A stretch of DNA of 64,000 nucleotides from contig NZ_CP096270.1 of the NCBI RefSeq assembly GCF_023204835.1, forward strand, positions 1,426,001 to 1,490,000, read 5' to 3'. Shown here piece after piece: positions 26,317 through 33,958 of the stretch. The position numbers and the translations under genes are program-made. The stretch's first letter is position 1, and each line of letters opens with the position of its first letter. This stretch comes from Salinarchaeum laminariae (lineage in GTDB: Archaea; Halobacteriota; Halobacteria; Halobacteriales; Salinarchaeaceae). The notes under the pieces are model-generated. The model searched no databases. It was not told where the DNA came from and was given only the letters and a program-made list of their open reading frames with translations.

Positions 26317-27744
26317 TCACAGCGATCCGTTGAGCACCTTCGCAGCGACGAGCACCGGATCCCAGACCGGGCTAAACGGGGGTGCGTAGCCGAGGTCGAG
26401 CTGTTCGACGTCGTCGACGGTCATGCCGGCCTCGAGCGCCGTCGCGATGGTGTCGATCCGGACGGCAGCCCGATCCTCACCGGCGATGGTTCCACCGAGC
26501 AACTGCTCGCTCTCTCGATCGGCCGTCAGCGACACGACCGTCTCTTTCGCGCCGGGGTAGTAGCCCGAGCGCGAGCCGGCAGTGATCGTCTCCGTGACCG
26601 GATCGAAGCCGGCAGCACGCGCTGCCTCGTGATCGACGATTCCCGAGCGGCCACACTCCAGGTCGAACGCCTTGAGCATCGCCGTGCCCGCGATACCGCC
26701 GACGGTGCTCGGATCGCCGGCTACCGTCGAGCCGATGGCGCGGCCCGCACGGTTGGCGGTCAGCCCCAGCGGCACCCAGTCCTGCTCGCCGGTGACGACG
26801 TGTCGCATCGTCGCGCAGTCCCCGGCGGCGTAGACGTCCTCGACGCTGGTCTCGCCGTACTCGTTCGTTCTGATCGCGCCTGATTCGCCACGCTCGACGG
26901 CGGTGTCGGCGACGAGCTCCACGTTCGGAGCGATGCCGATCCCCACGAGCGCGGCGTCGATGGAGAGCGAGCTGCCGTCGCCACAGTGAAGCTCGGTCAG
27001 CCGACCGTCCTCGCCGGCGAGCCGATCGACCTCGGTGCCGAGGTGGAGCGTGACGCCGTTCGCACGGAGGGCGTCGGCAACCGCCTCCGCGACAGCGCCG
27101 CCGAAGGCAGGCACGAGGTCGTCACCGCGCTGGAAGAGGTGGACGTCGAGTCCGTGCGCGTCGAACGCCTCTGCCATCTCCACGCCGACGTAGCCGCCAC
27201 CGACGATCGCGACGGTCTCCGGTGGTGCCATCGCGCCAAAGTGCGCGGCGCGATCGGGGTCCAGAAACGGGCCGCCTCCGAGATCCTCGACGGCGAAGGC
27301 GTCGGGATCCGCGAGCATCGCCCGAATCGCGGCGGCGTCCGGCATGCCGTGCAGTGAGAAGGCTCCGTCGAGGGCAGCGCCCTGGATTGGTCCCCTCACG
27401 GCGTGGGCACCAGTCGCGACGAGGAGCTCGCCGTAGGGCTGGTCGAACTCGCCGTCGGGGCCAGCGACGGTCACCGTCGAAGACGCTGGATCGACGGTAG
27501 TGACCTCGTGGTTCCGCCGGAGGTCGATGCCCCGCTCCTCGGCTTCCGCGGGCGAGAGGGAGAGGAGGTCCGTGAGCTGGTCGACGTCGCCTTTGACGAA
27601 GTACGGGGTCCCGCAGTGAGCGTAGGAGATCCAGTTTCCACGCTCGAAGACGATCACGTCTTGATCGGGGTCCTCACGCCGACACTTGCTGGCGGCGGAG
27701 AGCCCGGCAGCGTCACCACCGACGATCACGTATGGGTCGGTCAT
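26317..27744 (-). CDS. FAD-dependent pyridine nucleotide-disulfide oxidoreductase (CoA-disulfide reductase/NADH oxidase-like)
   Basis: The product is 475 aa. The FAD motif VIVGGDAAGLSAASKCRR opens the protein, and Cys44 in ISYAHCGTPYF matches the single redox cysteine of CoA-disulfide reductases and NADH oxidases. The NAD(P) motif VAIVGGGYVGVEMAEAF is near 183. VYAAGDCATM near 303 closes the FAD fold. A C-terminal dimerisation domain is present. It could reduce CoA disulfide or other low-molecular disulfides, or use oxygen. The exact substrate cannot be told from sequence. It stands alone, convergent with HEWD. Confidence 0.88.
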   Translation of the reverse strand: MTDPYVIVGGDAAGLSAASKCRREDPDQDVIVFERGNWISYAHCGTPYFVKGDVDQLTDLLSLSPAEAEERGIDLRRNHEVTTVDPASSTVTVAGPDGEFDQPYGELLVATGAHAVRGPIQGAALDGAFSLHGMPDAAAIRAMLADPDAFAVEDLGGGPFLDPDRAAHFGAMAPPETVAIVGGGYVGVEMAEAFDAHGLDVHLFQRGDDLVPAFGGAVAEAVADALRANGVTLHLGTEVDRLAGEDGRLTELHCGDGSSLSIDAALVGIGIAPNVELVADTAVERGESGAIRTNEYGETSVEDVYAAGDCATMRHVVTGEQDWVPLGLTANRAGRAIGSTVAGDPSTVGGIAGTAMLKAFDLECGRSGIVDHEAARAAGFDPVTETITAGSRSGYYPGAKETVVSLTADRESEQLLGGTIAGEDRAAVRIDTIATALEAGMTVDDVEQLDLGYAPPFSPVWDPVLVAAKVLNGSL

Positions 27745-27847
27745 TGAGACATACGTCGGGGGCGATCCTCAAAGGTCTCCGGTTGGGTACGATCGCGCCC
27801 GAGCGCCAGGGACGGGCATGCGTGGTACCACTACCCAGGTCTGCTGG

Positions 27848-28042
27848 CTACTCTTCGTTGAGCTCTCTTGCGAGTTCGACGATCTCGACTTCCCAGTCGG
27901 TGCGTGTGCCGTTGGTCTGGAACTCCCAGGCACCGCGAACGTCGACCCTCGCCGCCACCGCCTGCTCGAGAAGTGCTCCAAGTGCCGATTCGAATTCGTC
28001 GCTGTCCGCGACCGAGACGTCGGAGAGTGGGTCGTCTGTCAT
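27848..28042 (-). CDS. Small conserved-looking haloarchaeal protein
   Basis: The product is 64 aa and acidic. A helical N-terminal half (SDEFESALGALLEQAVAARV) is followed by a strand pattern VDVRGAWEFQTNGT and a helix WEVEIVELARELNEE. The amphipathic pattern and haloarchaeal codon use suggest a real gene, but I could not name a family. It lies between the flavoprotein and a Bat-like regulator transcribed the other way. Confidence 0.6.
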   Translation of the reverse strand: MTDDPLSDVSVADSDEFESALGALLEQAVAARVDVRGAWEFQTNGTRTDWEVEIVELARELNEE

Positions 28043-28170
28043 GGGTTGCGGGCCGGCTGGCCTCGACTCGAAGAGCAGCCGACCATCGTCCGCCCGGCAG
28101 GTCGATCTCCGTCCAGGATATTCGGTCCAATTCGTTACTGGCGCGCCACCCTGAAAGACCTGCCGCTAAA

Positions 28171-28211
28171 CATGGTGTGCCATGCTTCGGACGGCGGGTT
28201 GACACACCATG
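28171..28211 (+). promoter_or_regulatory. Inverted repeat upstream of the Bat-like gene (candidate operator)
   Basis: CATGGTGTG (28171-28179) and CACACCATG (28203-28211) form a perfect 9-bp inverted repeat with a 23-base spacer. It ends just before a TATA-like CATATTTACC near 28217-28226 and about 45 bases before the gene start, where an activator or repressor site would be expected. Confidence 0.5.
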
Positions 28212-28256
28212 CTGCCCATATTTACCCGCGTCGAGCCCGAACTAGTATCGAGACCA

Positions 28257-28955
28257 ATGGCCGTCATCGCGCACCTCGAGATTCCGGCCGAATCGTTCGA
28301 ACTCGGTCGGATCCTCGAGATGGAATCCGGGACTACCCTGGAGCTCGAGAACATGGTTCCGCTCGGCGAGAAGGCGGTGCCGTTCTTCTCGATCAGCGAG
28401 GACGTCCGGCAGACCTTCGAGGAGACCGTCCGCGACCATCCGTCCGTCGAGGGGATCGAAGAGATATCGCGACACGAAGACACCCTCCTGTACTCTCTGG
28501 ACTGGAACGTCGCTCGCGACGTCTTCTTCCAGGGCATTCTCGAGACGGAGGCGCATATTCTCGGTGCGACGGGCGGCTCGAACGTCTGGGAGTTCGAGAT
28601 CCGCTTTCCGACCCACGAGGGACTCAACGAGTTTCAGGAGTTCTGTTCGAACGCCCACATCGGCCTGACGGTGAACCGCATCTACAACCCGACGAAACCC
28701 AGCGCCGGGATGTGGTACGGACTGACTGTCGCCCAGCGTGACGCGATCTTGCTCGCCGTCGACGGCGGCTACTACTCCATCCCACGACGGATGTCGACGC
28801 AGGACCTCGCGGACGAGCTAGGCATCTCCGATCAGGCCGTGACGGAGCGGCTTCGTCGGGCGATCGTCACCCTCGTCGAGAACACGCTCGCCGCCATGGA
28901 GGAAGAGAGCGAGACGGCGGAGCTCACGCGCATCGGCGATACGGCAGCAGAGTGA
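28257..28955 (+). CDS. Bat-like HTH-10 transcriptional regulator
   Basis: The product is 232 aa. The start at 28257 gives MAVIAHLEIPAESFELGRI, the usual opening of bacterioopsin-activator-like (Bat) regulators. Residues 1-165 form the Bat sensor-like domain. The C-terminal HTH_10 domain runs from LTVAQRDAILLAVDGGYYSI to LADELGISDQAVTERLRR near 172-215, the DNA-reading helix. No GAF or PAS input domain is attached, so the ligand is unknown. It lies downstream of an inverted repeat and probably autoregulates. No bacterioopsin gene is in the window. Confidence 0.88.
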   Translation: MAVIAHLEIPAESFELGRILEMESGTTLELENMVPLGEKAVPFFSISEDVRQTFEETVRDHPSVEGIEEISRHEDTLLYSLDWNVARDVFFQGILETEAHILGATGGSNVWEFEIRFPTHEGLNEFQEFCSNAHIGLTVNRIYNPTKPSAGMWYGLTVAQRDAILLAVDGGYYSIPRRMSTQDLADELGISDQAVTERLRRAIVTLVENTLAAMEEESETAELTRIGDTAAE

Positions 28956-29008
28956 TTCGAGGGGTCCTGCAGTACCTCTCTCTCGGGCTCCCTACCATGG
29001 CTCACCTG

Positions 29009-29025
29009 GGGTGTCATTAACACCC
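29009..29025. promoter_or_regulatory. Short palindrome upstream of the winged-helix gene at 29074
   Basis: GGGTGTCATTAACACCC is a 17-base palindrome about 50 bases before the start at 29074. It is AT-richer than its surroundings. It could be an operator of the following regulator or the 3' hairpin of the Bat-like gene. Confidence 0.4.
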
Positions 29026-29073
29026 TTGTGCTCCATGCGCGAAGAGTAACCCCTGCCGGTACAAAAGGTGGCT

Positions 29074-29436
29074 ATGACCTCGAGCGGTACGTTCGACGAT
29101 ATCGCCGACGCCATCGGGCATCCCGATCGGCGCGAGCTACTCGCTGGCGTGCTAGAGGCAAATCCGGTCTCGATCTCAGAGCATATCGGTGCCTCGGCCG
29201 CAGGCGGTCCATCCCCCAAGTCGTCTGCCGATCTCCCGGCCGGGCGCGACCAGGACGTTGAGGCGAAACGGATCGGGCTCCACCACACGCATCTCCCGAA
29301 ACTCGAGTCGAGCGGCTACGTCGAATGGAACCGTGACGAGGGAACCGTCGTCAAGGGGCCGAACTGGGCCGAGATCAAACCCGTGCTGGAGCTGCTCCGC
29401 GACAACGAGCACGATCTCCCCGTCGAGTGGCCCTGA
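29074..29436 (+). CDS. ArsR-like winged-helix protein
   Basis: The product is 120 aa, starting MTSSGTFDDIADAIG; a GTG two codons upstream is possible. The pattern IADAIGHPDRRELLAGVLEA, then LHHTHLPKLESSGYVEWNRD near 65-90, is the winged helix of haloarchaeal ArsR/DUF7344-type regulators. A 30-residue insert rich in Gly, Ser and Pro lies between helix 2 and the recognition helix. The C-terminus (EIKPVLELLRDNEHD) is a dimerisation-like helix. Its target is unknown. It sits between the Bat-like gene and rpl11. Confidence 0.72.
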   Translation: MTSSGTFDDIADAIGHPDRRELLAGVLEANPVSISEHIGASAAGGPSPKSSADLPAGRDQDVEAKRIGLHHTHLPKLESSGYVEWNRDEGTVVKGPNWAEIKPVLELLRDNEHDLPVEWP

Positions 29437-29598
29437 AACCGTTCTCCCTGACCCATTACGGACGGAGCCCATCCGTTCGGGTGATCACTGAATCTTCCCG
29501 CTCCCCGCCGCCCCCACGGAAAGAGCATGTCTGTGCACACCCAGTCACCTCAATCTCGAAAAGCAACCCTTAACTCCCGGAGGCCGGTTTTCCCGTGC

Positions 29599-30087
29599 AT
29601 GGCTGGAACTATCGACGTACTGGTCCCTGGCGGCCAGGCGAATCCGGGACCGCCGCTCGGGCCGGAGCTCGGCCCGACGCCGGTCGACGTGCAGGCGGTC
29701 GTGCAGGAGATCAACGACCAGACAGAGGCCTTCGACGGCACCGAAGTCCCCGTCACCGTCGAGTACGACGACGACGGCTCCTTCGAGATCGAGGTCGGCG
29801 TCCCGCCGACGGCCGAGCTCGTCAAGGACGAGGCTGGCTTCGAGACCGGCTCGGGCACGCCGCAGTCCGAGTTCGTCGCCGACATCTCCGTCGACCAGGT
29901 CAAGCAGATTGCAGAGCAGAAGCTCCCCGACCTGCTCGCGTACGATCTCAAGAACGCCTCGAAGGAGGTCGTCGGGACCTGCACGTCGCTGGGCGTCACG
30001 ATCGAGGGCGAGAACCCGCGAGAGTTCAAGCAGCAGATCGACGACGGCGAGTACGACGACGTGTTTGCGGAGGAGGCGGCGGCGTAA
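29599..30087 (+). CDS. rpl11: 50S ribosomal protein L11
   Basis: The product is 162 aa. The start at 29599 gives MAGTIDVLVPGGQANPG and then PPLGPELGPTPVDVQ, the conserved N-terminal domain that binds the stalk base. The C-terminal RNA-binding part contains VKQIAEQKLPDLLAYDLKNA and GTCTSLGVTIEGENP, and an acidic tail ends the protein, as in haloarchaea. It binds 23S rRNA at the GTPase centre. In archaea it is often apart from the rpl1-rpl10-rpl12 genes, as here. It is followed by a region of degenerate repeats. Confidence 0.97.
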   Translation: MAGTIDVLVPGGQANPGPPLGPELGPTPVDVQAVVQEINDQTEAFDGTEVPVTVEYDDDGSFEIEVGVPPTAELVKDEAGFETGSGTPQSEFVADISVDQVKQIAEQKLPDLLAYDLKNASKEVVGTCTSLGVTIEGENPREFKQQIDDGEYDDVFAEEAAA

Positions 30088-30450
30088 GCCGCCGGCGACG
30101 ACGCACACGCTCGAAAACGACCACAGAGAGTTTTCGGTGTTTTCGCCGACGAAGCCGCAGCGTAGCGAGGATCTTCTGCAAACGCTCGAAAAATCGAGCG
30201 ACGCGAGATTTTTCGGTGTTTCGCTGAGGAAGCGGCTGCACAGCCGCTGACGAAGCGAAGATTCTTCAGAAGAGCGACGCGAGATTTTCGGAGTGTTGCT
30301 GAGGACGCGAGCGGAGCGATCGTCCGAAGCAACGCACGAAATCCGACTGGATGGAGGATTTCGGTGTTTCGCTGCGACGGTGAGCGAAGCGAGCCGTCGA
30401 TGCGAACGACGGGCGTCGCTCGCTGGGTGCGAACCACGGGGAACCCTGCC
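30088..30450. repeat. Degenerate tandem repeats downstream of rpl11
   Basis: Four imperfect units of about 65-85 bp share a core around GAGATTTTTCGGTGTTTCGC followed by GAGGA and short palindromes such as AGCGGCTGCACAGCCGCT (30228-30245). The unit copies run at roughly 30110-30180, 30185-30270, 30270-30340 and 30340-30410. They include many short GAGCGA/AGCGAAGCGA motifs. No coding frame or tRNA is visible. They may include the rpl11 terminator. Confidence 0.65.
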
Positions 30451-30634
30451 AGTCACTATCGATAGCTGGCGGAGACCGTCCGTACGCAGTTCGACGATCG
30501 GTACAATTGCGCTCGTGTTCCGTCGAACGCGGTGCTCGCTTGCGGTTTGCCGTCGGCTGGGACCCTTGTTGCAGAGAAGAATTGGCGACTCGTCGCGCCG
30601 CCTGCTGCGATTTTCGACGATCGACGTGCAGGAG

Positions 30635-30642
30635 TTTTAATA
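30635..30642 (+). promoter_or_regulatory. TATA box of the small winged-helix gene at 30670
   Basis: TTTTAATA lies 28-35 bases before the ATG at 30670, the spacing of a leaderless haloarchaeal transcript. Confidence 0.6.
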
Positions 30643-30669
30643 TCGTCGAAGCTGTCGACGGGAGTAGTG

Positions 30670-30903
30670 ATGGCAGTCGTGGAATCCGAGTCGCAGGGCG
30701 CGTTGCGATCCGAGATCGAGTCGCCGACAGCCAAACTGGTCTACCTCTCGCTGGCCGAGCAGGGGCGGGCGTCCGTCGCCGAACTGCAGGACCGACTCGG
30801 CGAGCCCCGAATCACGCTCTACGGCGTGCTGGACTCGCTCGTCGAGACCGGTGTCGTGGAGGTCGACCGCGATGGCAGCGGGTCGATCTACACGCCAGCC
30901 TGA
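30670..30903 (+). CDS. Small TrmB/MarR-like winged-helix protein
   Basis: The product is 77 aa. The start at 30670 is set by the TATA box just upstream; a longer frame exists but has no similarity. Residues 20-70 form a compact winged helix: LVYLSLAEQGRASVAELQDR, then ITLYGVLDSLVETGVVEVDR. It has no ligand-binding domain, so it is a single-domain DNA-binding protein. Its targets are unknown. It converges on the HD-domain gene. Confidence 0.8.
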   Translation: MAVVESESQGALRSEIESPTAKLVYLSLAEQGRASVAELQDRLGEPRITLYGVLDSLVETGVVEVDRDGSGSIYTPA

Positions 30904-30945
30904 CACCGCAGTCTCGTCTGGGCGCTCCTTCGTCGACCGACGCCG

Positions 30946-31764
30946 CTACAGTTCGATGCGCTCGACCAGCGGGTCGTCTTCGTCCTCCCCGCCGTTGATC
31001 GCGACGATGCGAACGTACTCCTCCAGTCCCGAGTCCTGGAGCTTCGACTTCAGCAGATTGTCGACCTGGTAGACGCCGGCGGCGTTTGTCATCTGGATTT
31101 CCACCATGACGGCGGCATCGTCGCCGCGTCTGAGCGACACCTGCTTGATCGCCTGACTGGAGATCGTGTTGATGCCGCGGCCGCCGGTCTCGTAGGGAAT
31201 CCGCGAGCGCCCGCGTTCCATGTCCAGCGCGTCCGCGACGCGGATGACGCCCGCCTCCAGCGTCAGTGGCTCCTCCTCGGTGTGATGACAGAGGATCGCG
31301 TGGAGCGTCTCGCCCTTGACGCGAACGGCGTCGCCGACGTCGTAGAACTGCGGGAGAATCTGGTCGAGGAGATCAGCAGCCAGCGGGATCGAGTAGTAGG
31401 GATGTTCGTCGCGATGCACGACGTGGCCGATGTCGTGGAGGGTCGCCGCGAGCGCGACGATCACCGCTTCGTCGGCCTCCTCGAGCCCCTGATCGGCGGC
31501 GCCGTTGAACGCGACACCGGCCTCTTTCAGCAGATCGTAGAGACAGAGCGCGCGGTTGCGGACGATCTCGATGTGTTTGGTTCCGTGGTCGTTGTACCGC
31601 TTGCGTTTGACTGGGTTGACGTTCTGGGCTTCGAGATACGCCTGCACCTCCTCGTCGGAGTCCAGTAGAGCCAGCACCTCGTTGACGCGCCCGTCGGGGA
31701 AGGCGTGCTCGGCGTCGGGATCGTAGACGTGGCCACCGTTTCCGGTGGCTGCCTGGTCGCTCAT
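30946..31764 (-). CDS. HD-domain metal-dependent phosphohydrolase
   Basis: The product is 272 aa. Metal ligands of the HD fold are visible: HIEIVRNRALCL near 66, LHDIGHVVHRDEHPYYS near 111-127, then ILCHHTEEEPLTLE and VADALDMERGRSR near 161-185. The C-terminal 70 residues form an ACT-like beta-alpha domain (VSLRRGDDAAVMVEIQM). Archaeal HD proteins of this layout hydrolyse phosphate esters of nucleotides. The start at 31764 gives MSDQAATGNGG; sequence further upstream is not conserved. It is followed on the same strand by nothing and preceded by the peroxiredoxin gene, 76 bases away. Confidence 0.88.
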   Translation of the reverse strand: MSDQAATGNGGHVYDPDAEHAFPDGRVNEVLALLDSDEEVQAYLEAQNVNPVKRKRYNDHGTKHIEIVRNRALCLYDLLKEAGVAFNGAADQGLEEADEAVIVALAATLHDIGHVVHRDEHPYYSIPLAADLLDQILPQFYDVGDAVRVKGETLHAILCHHTEEEPLTLEAGVIRVADALDMERGRSRIPYETGGRGINTISSQAIKQVSLRRGDDAAVMVEIQMTNAAGVYQVDNLLKSKLQDSGLEEYVRIVAINGGEDEDDPLVERIEL

Positions 31765-31840
31765 ACAGGACGGACGGCGGGCACGCACAAGAGAGCAGCG
31801 ACCGCCCGAATCCGGGCGGAGTCGGTCGAATCGTTGCCGG

Positions 31841-32317
31841 TCAGTCCAGCGCTTCGACCGCTGCGAGGACCTCGTCGTAGTCGGGCTCCACGCCGGGATC
31901 GTCCGACACCCACTCGTAGGCGACCTCGCCGTCGGAGTCGACGACGAACACCGAACGCTTGGCGACGCCCTCGACGCCCAGCTCCTCGAAGTCCATCGGA
32001 ATACCATACTCGTCGACGATTTCGCGGTTCAGGTCGCTCGCGAGATCGACGTCGACGCCGAGATCGTCGCGAAACGCGTTCAGCGAGAACGGCGAGTCCC
32101 GGCTGACGCCGACGACCTGCGCACCGGCGGCCTCGAACTCGCCGAGCCGGTCGTCGAAGGCGTTGATCTCGTGGCTGCAGACGCTCGTGAACGCGCCCGG
32201 GAAGAAGGCGAGCACGACCGGGCCGTCTTCGAGCGCCTCGGTGAGCGAGAACGTCTCGACGTCGCCGGTCGCGAGCGGTGCCGTGAAATCGGGAACAGTG
32301 TCGCCGTCTGTTGGCAT
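31841..32317 (-). CDS. Peroxiredoxin (AhpE/1-Cys-like)
   Basis: The product is 158 aa. The peroxidatic site is PGAFTSVCSHE, with Thr44 and Cys47 in the TxxC arrangement. Cys47 is the only cysteine, so this is a 1-Cys peroxiredoxin that must be reduced by an outside thiol. The thioredoxin fold opens with DTVPDFTAPLATGDVE. It detoxifies hydrogen peroxide or alkyl hydroperoxides in the cytosol. It lies upstream of the HD gene on the same strand. Its own 5' side borders the repeat-rich tract before tRNA-Ser. Confidence 0.92.
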   Translation of the reverse strand: MPTDGDTVPDFTAPLATGDVETFSLTEALEDGPVVLAFFPGAFTSVCSHEINAFDDRLGEFEAAGAQVVGVSRDSPFSLNAFRDDLGVDVDLASDLNREIVDEYGIPMDFEELGVEGVAKRSVFVVDSDGEVAYEWVSDDPGVEPDYDEVLAAVEALD

Positions 32318-32371
32318 CGAGTATGGGTTGTGGGTTGCGTCGGAAGGGGGTTTCGAGAGCGGCGTCCTGCC

Positions 32372-32594
32372 GAGCGGAGCGAGGCAGGGCTCGTCAGTCG
32401 AGCGAAGCGAGTCTGACGGTGTCTCGCCGAACGCAGTGAGGCGAGGATCGCTGAACGAGCAAAGTGAAGTTGCACGGTGCCCTGGTGAGCGAGCGGAGCG
32501 AGGCAGGGCTCGTCAGTCGAGCGAAGCGAGTCTGACGGTGTCTCGCCGAACGCAGTGAGGCGAGGATCGCTGAACGAGCAAAGTGAAGTTGCAC
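32372..32594. repeat. Two exact copies of a 104-bp direct repeat
   Basis: Bases 32372-32475 recur exactly at 32491-32594 (offset 119). Each copy contains several short palindromes of the GAGCGGAGCGAGGC / GAGCGAAGCGAG / GCAGTGAGGCGAGG type and ends in AAAGTGAAGTTGCAC. The spacer is 15 bases. The second copy abuts the first tRNA-Ser 3'-end fragment. Complete identity suggests recent duplication or gene conversion. Confidence 0.9.
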
Positions 32595-32614
32595 CGTGGG
32601 GACGGGATTTGAAC
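32595..32614 (-). repeat. Partial copy of the tRNA-Ser 3' end (fragment 1)
   Basis: CGTGGGGACGGGATTTGAAC matches the complement of the T-arm and acceptor strand of the tRNA-Ser at 32904-32987 apart from two bases. No D-arm or anticodon arm accompanies it. It resembles an attachment-site duplicate. Confidence 0.65.
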
Positions 32615-32683
32615 CAGAGCAAGACGTTCCGGGTCGCTCCCTACGGTCGCTTCCCGGGCTGCGCTTGCAGGGATCAAATCCCA

Positions 32684-32924
32684 CCGCCGAACTCCGCTCT
32701 CACAGACGGCTCGCTACGCTCGCCGATTTCGTTCGAGCGGAATACGGTGGGGATGGGATTTGAACTACGCCGAGACGGTCCGGGCATGCGGCCTCACTTC
32801 GTTCGGCCGTTCCGGGGCTGCGACTCGTCTACTTCAAATCCCCCGCCGAACTCCGCTCTCACAGACGGCTCGCTTCGCTCGCCGTGTTCGTTCGAGCGGA
32901 ATACGGTGGGGATGGGATTTGAAC
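32684..32924. repeat. Tandem 82-bp units ending in tRNA-Ser 3'-end sequence
   Basis: Bases 32684-32765 and 32843-32924 match except for a few substitutions (offset 159). Each begins CCGCCGAACTCCGCTCTCAC and ends with GTGGGGATGGGATTTGAAC, the complement of the tRNA-Ser T-arm and acceptor strand. The second unit runs into the intact tRNA-Ser gene; the first lacks the rest of a tRNA. This makes three copies of the tRNA 3' end in a row at 32595, 32746 and 32905. Confidence 0.8.
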
Positions 32925-32987
32925 CCATGAGTCCGTGAGGACACCTGCTCTCAAGGCAGGCGCGTTGGGCCGCTCTGCCACCCCACC
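32904..32987 (-). tRNA. tRNA-Ser(UGA)
   Basis: The 84-nt minus-strand RNA has a 7-bp acceptor stem (GGTGGGG with CCCCACC), G discriminator typical of tRNA-Ser, and no encoded CCA. The anticodon arm is GCCTGC-CTTGAGA-GCAGGT, so the anticodon is UGA. A long variable arm (GTCCTCACGGAC) identifies a class II tRNA. The T-arm is ATGGG-TTCAAAT-CCCAT. No intron is present. The 3' side is followed by extra copies of its own 3' end. Confidence 0.93.
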
Positions 32988-33168
32988 GAGTTGACGTGTT
33001 CGACCCCGTCGCAGTCTGGCGATTTTGGGCCTCAAACGGTGAAGCCCAATGATCGACTCCGCCATTAACGAACCTAACGTGAATCGGTCCGAATCAGCTG
33101 TGAGCAGCGTTCTCGGGGGTCAGTAGGATGAACGAGGACGCGAAAGTTGAAGGTATCGTTCCCGGCCG

Positions 33169-33813
33169 TCAGCCGTCGTCCCAGTCGATGCCGTCGACGA
33201 CGGTCTCGTTCTGGAGGTCGACCACCACGGAGAACTCCGTGTTCCCACTGTCGTCCTGTATTCTCACGTCTGCCTCGTTCTCGACGTACTCGGGTTCGCG
33301 ATCGACGGTCACCGTGCCGTCGTCGCCCTCGCTCTCGATGGTGAACGTCTCGGCGGTCGCGTTCTCGGTGATCGCGCTCGCGGCTGCTGTGGAGGTAGTC
33401 ATGTTGATCGCGTCGTTGACCTGCAGCTTCCGAATTGGTTCGACTGCCAGTTCGGGGTCGTCCACCTTCCCGAGGGCGCGCTGGAAGCTCGCGTTCGACT
33501 GGGCGATCTCGATCGCGGCGTCACGCTCGTCGGCGCTCAAGGGATGGGATTGCTCCGTCGTGACGCGGAACTGGCCGTCGTCGACTTCTTCGAACTCGAT
33601 GCGGTCTGCCTCGGTTACGTTCGCGACGACGGTAGTGCGCTCGCCACCGTCCTGGTAGGTGACGGTGTCCTCGGCAACGACGAAGGAGGGGCTCGACCCC
33701 GACGAGGCGATCGATCCCGTCGCGCCGACGGCACTGCCGGCGAGTGCGAGCCCGACGCCGATCGCTGCACAGCAGACGAGGAGGGCGGCCCGGGAGCGAA
33801 ACGCGTCGATCAT
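33169..33813 (-). CDS. Exported protein, PepSY-like, paired with a membrane-anchored regulator
   Basis: The product is 214 aa from the start at 33813; a start ten residues upstream is less likely. It opens with a signal peptide or N-terminal anchor (SRAALLVCCAAIGVGLALAG). The exported part is acidic; a segment RVTTEQSHPLSADERDAAIE then AIEIAQSNASFQRALG resembles the helix-strand pattern of PepSY-like domains. A similar pattern occurs in the exported protein at 34760. The gene is divergent from the membrane-anchored winged-helix gene, with a palindrome-rich region between. Function is unknown. Confidence 0.7.
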   Translation of the reverse strand: MIDAFRSRAALLVCCAAIGVGLALAGSAVGATGSIASSGSSPSFVVAEDTVTYQDGGERTTVVANVTEADRIEFEEVDDGQFRVTTEQSHPLSADERDAAIEIAQSNASFQRALGKVDDPELAVEPIRKLQVNDAINMTTSTAAASAITENATAETFTIESEGDDGTVTVDREPEYVENEADVRIQDDSGNTEFSVVVDLQNETVVDGIDWDDG

Positions 33814-33852
33814 GAACGTAATTTGGGTGAAAGGCCGGATCAACCTTGCGTT

Positions 33853-33897
33853 GAAACGCGTTCGGAAGGCGTTTCAAACGCGTTTCTCGGCCGTTTC
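33853..33897. promoter_or_regulatory. Palindromic GAAACGCGTTC motif between divergent genes
   Basis: GAAACGCGTTCGGAAGGCG is followed by TTTCAAACGCGTTTCTCGG, giving two AACGCGTT palindromes plus a GTTTC tail. A very similar arrangement, GAAACGCGTTCGAAAGCTG, lies at 34567. The block is 40 bases before the exported-protein gene on the minus strand and 62 before the regulator on the plus strand. Confidence 0.6.
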
Positions 33898-33958
33898 AGG
33901 CACTGAGGGCGGCGGTGGAGCGTTACGCATTAAACGAGGACTCGGTATAGGGTTCTGT

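Noticed and set aside
33001..33168. Possible gene or pseudogene between tRNA-Ser and the exported protein
   Set aside because: No frame with a start or family trait could be supported in this 168-bp gap.
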